Source: Populus alba (Eukaryota; Streptophyta; Magnoliopsida; Malpighiales; Salicaceae). From it: a stretch of DNA of 64,000 bases. Shown here piece after piece: positions 57,873-64,000 of this stretch. Positions within the stretch are counted from its first letter, which is position 1. Each line of letters begins with the position of its first letter. The stretch is taken from contig NC_133284.1 of assembly GCF_005239225.2 (NCBI RefSeq), positions 36,222,758-36,286,757 on the forward strand. The letters run 5' to 3'. The notes under the pieces were generated by a model, which saw only the letters and a program-made list of their open reading frames with translations, was not told the DNA's origin and ran no database searches. The position numbers were made by a program, and so were the translations under genes.

Positions 57873-60800
57873 GTTTGTGTGTGTGTCACACAGTGGAAAC
57901 ATATAGCAAGAGCATTATGGTGCAATTTTTAAACAAACTAGCCTGGATTAAGTTTTAGAAGCAGAACATCGTTCCAACTAAGAAATAGTGGCAGATTGAA
58001 TGTAGTGCTGGAATTGGATGGATGTCAATTCTTGTATATTTTTGCCTGTCCATGTATTACCTGGAATGATATATTTGGAGATGGCTTATCCTCATTCTGC
58101 TGATATCCTGTGGGAATATACTGATCGAAGAATATTTGAGGAATGGATTCACTTAATTGGTTGAATCATATTTTGCCTTTTAAATTCCTATCTTATTAAC
58201 ATCTCAAGTATAGTCAGTCCTTTGACATGGAATTTATCCACATGGGGAGTTGTATGTAGTATGAAGATGAAAAATCATAAAATTGCTTCATACCAAAACA
58301 ACATGGGTTTCATCTTGTCAGAAAGAACTCGAAAACCATCAAGAACCAACATTGACAAACCTAGAGATCTTCATTAAACATGAATCTCATGCAATTTCAG
58401 TTCTCAACATGATTCAAATGTAGATACATCAATATCTACATTGAGCTAAGCTAGTTCGAATCCATAGGACTAAATGAGGTGGGGCACTATCAACAGTCTG
58501 GTTTTGATGGTTTGGATATTTCATTTTGGTTCAACCATGCTTGCCATGTTTGATGAGATTTGCTTTTGATTGCATGGTCTTATGTATTTGCTCTTTTGTT
58601 CTTGAGTGCTGAGGTGCTCTTTAATTTTTAGACTTAGGATGCTTATTTTGCCTCTAAAATTGCTGGGAGAATAACATTCCCTGAATTATATGTTAAGTTT
58701 TTTTCAGAATAACATTGCATGCAGAAATTTACATATGTTCTTGAATTTTTTAGCATCAACATCTGCCTATATTGCCAAATTTAAATACTTCTTATTACTG
58801 CATTTCTGTTGTCTTTACACGCAGATTGGCATATGGGAAGAAAGAAAAGTTTTTGGTTCCCGAGGGCAAATTCTGAAGGAAGAGCTTGTGGGAAAGCAAG
58901 TGGAGAACACTAATAGAAATGGGAAGCATATAGGAACCAAAATGGTAACTTGAATTTTCTATGCTGATTGCATTCATCATTGGTGATTATGCTATATTGC
59001 TATTGTGTTCCTTCCGATAATTTCAATTGTTTTTCTTCTTCAAACAGAAGCAGCCTACTGGAAGTACAATAGACAAGATAGTTGCTAGTTATCATGTTGT
59101 TTATGGTGGCCAGATGGATGAAGATGCTGTTTTTAGCAATTGCAGGAATGCTATCAGTTCCCTTGAGAAAGTTGATAAGGAGATCGGTGGCGATTTTAAT
59201 TCAGGTATTAGTTGCATTTGGCATCATCTTTCAGCCAGGGAATTTAGTCTTTACATGTTTCTACTTACAATAAATGTTAATCAGACAATCAACCTGTGTA
59301 TTTTTCTATTACTTTCTGCAAACATATTTATTGCCTTTCTTCATCCCTCTGTGACTAGTCATGGTGTATCCACTCTTTTCTGTTGAACATTTTTGTTGGC
59401 ATGCATTATTTATTTGGCATGATATTTATCTCGAAAGTTTAAGCTTGTTGCACATGCATTTTGATGTAATAAGAATAACCACAGGCAAGGAACAATTAAG
59501 TTGTGCATCTGTAGTATTTATCATGTTCTGCCTGAAAATTTGAAAACGTTCCTTTAATATTTACTTTGCTCCATCCCTTTAGCAAGATGTAGATGAGGTG
59601 TAATTATTCAAAATTATGATAAAAAATGCCCTTCTAGTTGTCCCAATTCTTAAATAGAGACTTGATTTCACTTCATCACAAATTGACTGCTTGGGCATAT
59701 TACATTTCCAAGGTGTAGATTTTATCTTCTTGTTGGTGATATAGACTTGTTTGATAAAGATTCTTAAAATGTCTTTTTTAAAGTTTATCTAGTTGTCCAT
59801 GAAGTCTTGCTATCATCCTTAACCATTCTTTCTGTTCAACAGGGCAATTCCATGGAGCTGCATTTGTGGAAGAGCTGCAGGGGCAGCATGCTATTTTGAG
59901 GGACAGCATTGAACAACTGACAGCCATTGAATCATCAAGGGCAAGTCTAGTGTCTTATTTGAGAGAAGCTCTACAGGAGCAGGTTGGTTGATTAAATTTT
60001 TCTTTAGTACCAAATACTATTTTCCATTATAATAAAAAAGAATCTGACAGCATATTAAACCGGGCATAATTTTGTGGCAGGAATCCAAGCTGGAACAAGT
60101 CCGTCATCAGCTTCAGGTGTGGTACTTATATGCCCTGCTTTGGTCTGTTATTTTTATTTCTTATTTTGAACAACTCTTGACGTGATGATAAATTATAACC
60201 AGAAAATAGGAAGTTCTATTTTCATGATGACTACAACCACAGTTTTTACTTTATGATATCTTAATAATAGGTAGAGATATATGCTTGATTGAAGATCATT
60301 CGTTCATTGCATTTGTAAAATGATTGTTGATTTGTTTTTCTACTTTTCTATAGGCTTACGTTATCAAATATTCTAGACAGTCCAAACATGCATGTTTACC
60401 AAATTCCTAACTCCACTTCAACTAGATTAACCTCCCAGCCTTTTAATCTAATCTTTTGAAGGCTGCAGGCATTACTTTAGATTTTGCCTCAGTTTCATGC
60501 ATTCAAAAACTTTGATGCATTGGCAGTTCATAGCATATTATATTCTCTCTCCCCAACTTTGTAATCAGATCTTTTTAAGGCTGTCAGCCTTAAACTATAG
60601 ATTTTGCATCAGTTTCATGCATTAAAATTTTATGAAATGGCTGCTGGTATCCTATTCTAGTCAATAAATAAAACTAAGCATTTTAAGTTTTTAATTAGTT
60701 AAATGATTTGACTTTTTCAATCAAAATTTGGTGAACCACTTTGTACAAAAAACTCAAATACCTCAATTCCAAAAACCGGATGATTTCTCTTACTTTCAAA

Positions 60801-62329
60801 GATTCATCTGTCAAAAGTTTTCTTTTGTTGCAACCATTTCTTTGTTATTGTACCCTCACTATGTATGGCTGTAGGTGCAAATTCCAACATTTACTTTGGA
60901 CAATGTACTGAAGTTGATTCCTTCATAGGATGATAAACGATGCTTTGTCTTTGTTTTTCTAAGTTCTGTTGTATTGCCTTTGATAAAACTTTTGAATTTC
61001 AGCTTTTGATTCTGTTTGAAATGTGCAATTCTATGTGACTTTTGTACTGGTCAGATAAGTAACTACATTTAGGTTATGGATATCTAGTATGCAAGGTGCT
61101 TTTTTTTTTCCCCCCTCAATTGCTATGAAGTGTTTTTTTTTGCTCTTAAACTTGTGTGTGCATGTCGACCTTAGTATCGCATAGTAGTTCCAGTCTCCAG
61201 TAAGCATGGGTCTCCTCACTGTGTGTGTGTGTTATGTGTTCATTTGGTATGGGCATGTGTGCAAATACAAACCTTTTCTTTTGATTGAAGTTTCTAGGTT
61301 GACGCTTCGCTGCATGACAGGATAAAAGATGGCTTTTCGTCCCTTTTTAAGTGGCAATGATTTAAGTTCAGAGAATTTAAAACTTCAGTTTTAGAATTTA
61401 AAAAAATTGTGGAAAATAGGATATGCCAAGTGTATGCTGCTTCAAATAGCTTTCTGCTGGAGTATGTTTTCACTCATACCCACTCCAAGCATGTTTGTAA
61501 TCTCCTTCCCATATGTATTGTTCTACAGGCTGCACATTCCCATTCAGAACATGCTAGTCGCATCACCCAACAGTTGTTGCATTCTAACAATGTTCCATTA
61601 GTGGCTGAGCAAAGTCCAAAGGAAGCTAACACCTCCATGGTACCTCCAAGCTTTGTAGCTGGAGACAGGGAACAATCAGCTCCATCTATGTACACCCAGC
61701 AGGTATCTTTTCCTGAAAACACCAGCCATGTTGAGGAAGATCCCCGGAAGTCTGCTGCTGCTGCTGTGGCAGAAAAATTAACTGCTTCAACATCGTCCGC
61801 CCAGATGCTTTCTTATGTCCTGTCTTCCCTTGCATCTGAAGGAGTCATTGGCAAGTCAAAAAAAGAATCTTCTAGTGATTACCCTGCTGAAAAACGGGCT
61901 AAGCTCGACAATGATCAGCCTTATATACCAACTCAGAACCCTTCACATCTTCAAATTCCCACTTTCCAGCATCCCGAGTCTTTCCAGCAGAATGTTGCAA
62001 GCAGTACCCAGCAGTCAACTCCAAACAACCCACCACCTCCCCCATCATCTCCTCCACCACTACCCCCACCATTGCCACCTATGCAACCATATTCCATGCC
62101 CCAGTTCATGCAGACTGCTGGGTCAATGAATGGTGTACCGTACAGCTATGCCATGTCGCAGCTACAACCACCTTCTTTGGCCGGGTATCCATCAGCTGGA
62201 GCTCCAATGACCGGCATGGCCCCCTTTACAATGCCTCCAGCTAATTCGTATCCAAGTTATCAGGGTTCAGATGGTAATTTGTACACCCAACCATCATCCA
62301 TGCCAATGGCACCAATTTCCCGGCAATAG
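56843..62329 (+). CDS. CID-domain protein, RPRD1/Rtt103-like (ENTH/VHS family, At5g65180-like)
   Basis: CID proteins bind the phosphorylated C-terminal domain of RNA polymerase II and act in transcription termination and 3' end formation. Seven exons, all GT-AG and in frame, give 525 residues: 56843-56918, 57374-57621, 58825-58944, 59048-59204, 59843-59982, 60081-60116 and 61529-62329. The start MGSSFNPQIFVEKLAKLNST is in the usual place. The CID domain covers about residues 1-130 (LSHWCIFHMNKAKQVVETWA, FLYLANDILQNSRRKGSEFV, RLIGIWEERKVFGSRGQILK). A coiled-coil-rich middle follows (FVEELQGQHAILRDSIEQL, ESKLEQVRHQLQ). The C-terminal half has AEKLTASTSSAQMLSYVLSS, EKRAKLDND (possible nuclear signal) and a Pro-rich tail. 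Exon 6 is only 36 bases. Intron 4 and intron 6 are long. An ATT microsatellite lies in intron 2. The gene appears intact. Confidence 0.93.
57840..57871. repeat. ATT microsatellite in intron 2 of the CID gene
   Basis: About ten TTA units, preceded by imperfect TTG/TTA units. Confidence 0.9.
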
Positions 62330-63340
62330 AATGCTTTGTCGTGGCTGCTGGCAACGTAGGTGGTTTTATCCAGAAAACATTAGAGATTTTCAAAACTAAT
62401 GTAGCTTTTTGTCATCCCGATCCTTTCTGGGTTTTGTTCCTTTGGTTATACACCTAATTAGATCTGCACATAGTAAGTGCTTGTAACTTGCATGTTAATA
62501 GCTGCTGTTGGAAAAAAAATTGTTGGGTTGTTCCATTGAGAAATAGATTTGATTACTTTATCAGAGCCATTATCTAGTGGTGGTTGCTGCGGTAAGAATG
62601 AGTCAAGCCTTTGTCTGGCTGGAGTGTTTCTTTAATGCGTGGATAAGATGGTAGATTTGTGGCTTCATTTCCTGCTGCTTGGATTGGACGGCTGTGCCAC
62701 GTTGTCCAAAATTCACTCGGGAATTTATAAATCTTACAGGATTCCAGTTTTGGGGTTAGTTCCTACTTATGTGAGCCATTGGCGTCTAATTTTCTTCTCT
62801 GAATTAGCAATTTCTGCAACATGGCTTAGTTTTTGAGTGTAACAAGGTGTTTTTCAGGATTAGTTGTTTGTCTCTTGGAACAATCGTTGAAGCACTTGAT
62901 TTTGGTTGTTTTTCAAAAATAATTTCACGAGGATATTAGTAAAATCAATATAACAACCAATCGAAATGAAAATGTTAAGTTAAAATCTTGATGCTGTTGG
63001 AAGGCAAGGGACGGTGGTGATGAAACCAATCACGTGTACATGACGTGTCTCATGGACTTTTAACCGGCGTCTGTAGACGAAGGAGGAAAAAAGAAACACA
63101 GTTAGCATTTGGTTATAACAGTAAAGATGCAGATACTGCATATAGAAATATATTTGATGAATTGATAGAGATAAAAATATAAAAATAAATTTGTTTTTGA
63201 GATAATTTTAAAGTAAATTTTTTATTTTTAAAATTTAAGGTACAAAGAGTATATATTTTTAGTTAATATTTTTTTTCTTAAATATCATTGTAAAACACTC
63301 ATGATTTCAAAATTGTCCAAATAAGACATGGAATAATAAA
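62330..63340. other. 3' UTR and flank of the CID gene
   Basis: Roughly 200-300 bases of probable 3' UTR, then AT-rich DNA. The open frame at 62639-62836 has no domain. Nothing further is supported. Confidence 0.5.
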
Positions 63341-63344
63341 AATA

Positions 63345-64000
63345 ATTATTATTATAATTTTAAAACCCAACTCAAGAGTCGATCCGAGACAAAGCCCGAG
63401 TCACGGGTCAGGTTAACTTGGGCTAGTCTAAGAATAAAAATGATTATTATAATAATTTTAAAACTTGATTTGGCGGTTGACTCGGGTAAAGCTCAGGTCT
63501 CGAGTGGTATTGAGTGTTGACTCAAGTCAATGTAATGACAAAAATAATTATTATTATAGTTTTAAAACCTGACTCAGGGATTAATCCAAGCTAAGACCTG
63601 GGTCACATGTCAAGAATGTCAACTCATATTTACTTAGGTCAACATAAAATAAAAGTGGTTATCATCATAATTTTAAAATTTGATTCGACGGTTAACTTGA
63701 AGCAAGCCCTAGTTTAGGAAGGTCAACCCAAGTTGACTTGGGTTGATGTAAAGATAAAAGTTGTTATTATCATAGTTTTGAAACTAGACTTGGAGTTGAC
63801 CAGGGCAAGACCCAGGTAGGTCACGGGTCCGGAGGGTCAGCACGGGTTGACCCGAGTCAATATATGGATAAAAGTTCTTATTATTATAGTTTTAAAACTC
63901 GATTAGGAAGTTCGACTAGAGGCAAGGTTTAGATAATGGGTCGAGAGGGTCAACCCGGCTTATCTAATTTATTTTTTTAATAATCAAAGTTGTTTTCACC
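63345..64000. repeat. 98-114 bp tandem array running off the window
   Basis: The anchor A(T/G)TTTTAAAAC recurs at 63358, 63456, 63560, 63671, 63776 and 63890 (spacings 98, 104, 111, 105 and 114). Each unit continues with a diverged GACTCGGGGGTTGACCCGGG-like stretch, then GGGTCAAC, then AATATAA(G/A)GATAAAA and ATTATTATTAT. The array is cut by the window edge. Confidence 0.85.

Overview
This is a 64 kb stretch of plant nuclear DNA. It is AT-rich, has multi-exon genes with GT-AG introns, plant-specific gene families, and many decayed transposons. Gene content and repeat style fit a woody eudicot, most likely Populus or another Salicaceae; that assignment is recognition, not a search. No prokaryotic operon, CRISPR array, rRNA gene or convincing tRNA gene was seen.

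Layout. 1-10.7 kb is gene-poor, repeat-rich DNA with two SINEs in reverse orientation, one forward SINE, tandem repeats and a coding-like relic near 8.3 kb. 10.7-12.4 kb (minus) is a DRB2-type double-stranded-RNA-binding protein gene whose frame is broken at the start codon and in the C-terminal region. 14.1-20.3 kb (minus) is an intact five-exon DHHC palmitoyltransferase (445 codons) with a hAT-type non-autonomous element in intron 2. 20.6-26.7 kb is intergenic, with a SINE carrying target-site duplications and a GC-rich inverted-repeat element. 26.8-32.5 kb (minus) is a PBL27-type receptor-like cytoplasmic kinase whose catalytic core has several lesions; its large intron 3 holds an approximately 150-160 bp degenerate tandem array. 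33.5-35.0 kb is a Ty3/gypsy relic. 35.5-38.5 kb (minus) is an intact seven-exon type II membrane protein (554 codons) resembling plant putative glycosyltransferases.

39.4-48.7 kb is a decayed Ty1/copia element. Its 5' LTR is split by a 2.69 kb solo LTR of another element, bounded by an exact CTTGA duplication. 50.8-53.0 kb (plus) is a single-exon EXO70 exocyst subunit gene (714 codons). 56.8-62.3 kb (plus) is an intact seven-exon gene for a CID-domain (RPRD1/Rtt103-like) protein (525 codons). The last 650 bases are a 98-114 bp tandem array that runs off the window.

The genes are not one pathway: small-RNA cofactor, protein S-acylation, immune-type kinase, putative glycan enzyme, exocytosis and RNA polymerase II CTD binding. 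Four genes (about 2,238 codons) splice into clean open frames. The two minus-strand genes DRB and PBL do not. That contrast argues for decay of these copies rather than uniformly poor sequence, although several lesions are homopolymer length changes. I found no convincing new multi-gene system. The most unusual structures are the nested LTR with its strong hairpins, the hairpin-headed array in the kinase intron, and an exon-fragment plus inverted-repeat structure in intron 5 of the glycosyltransferase-like gene.
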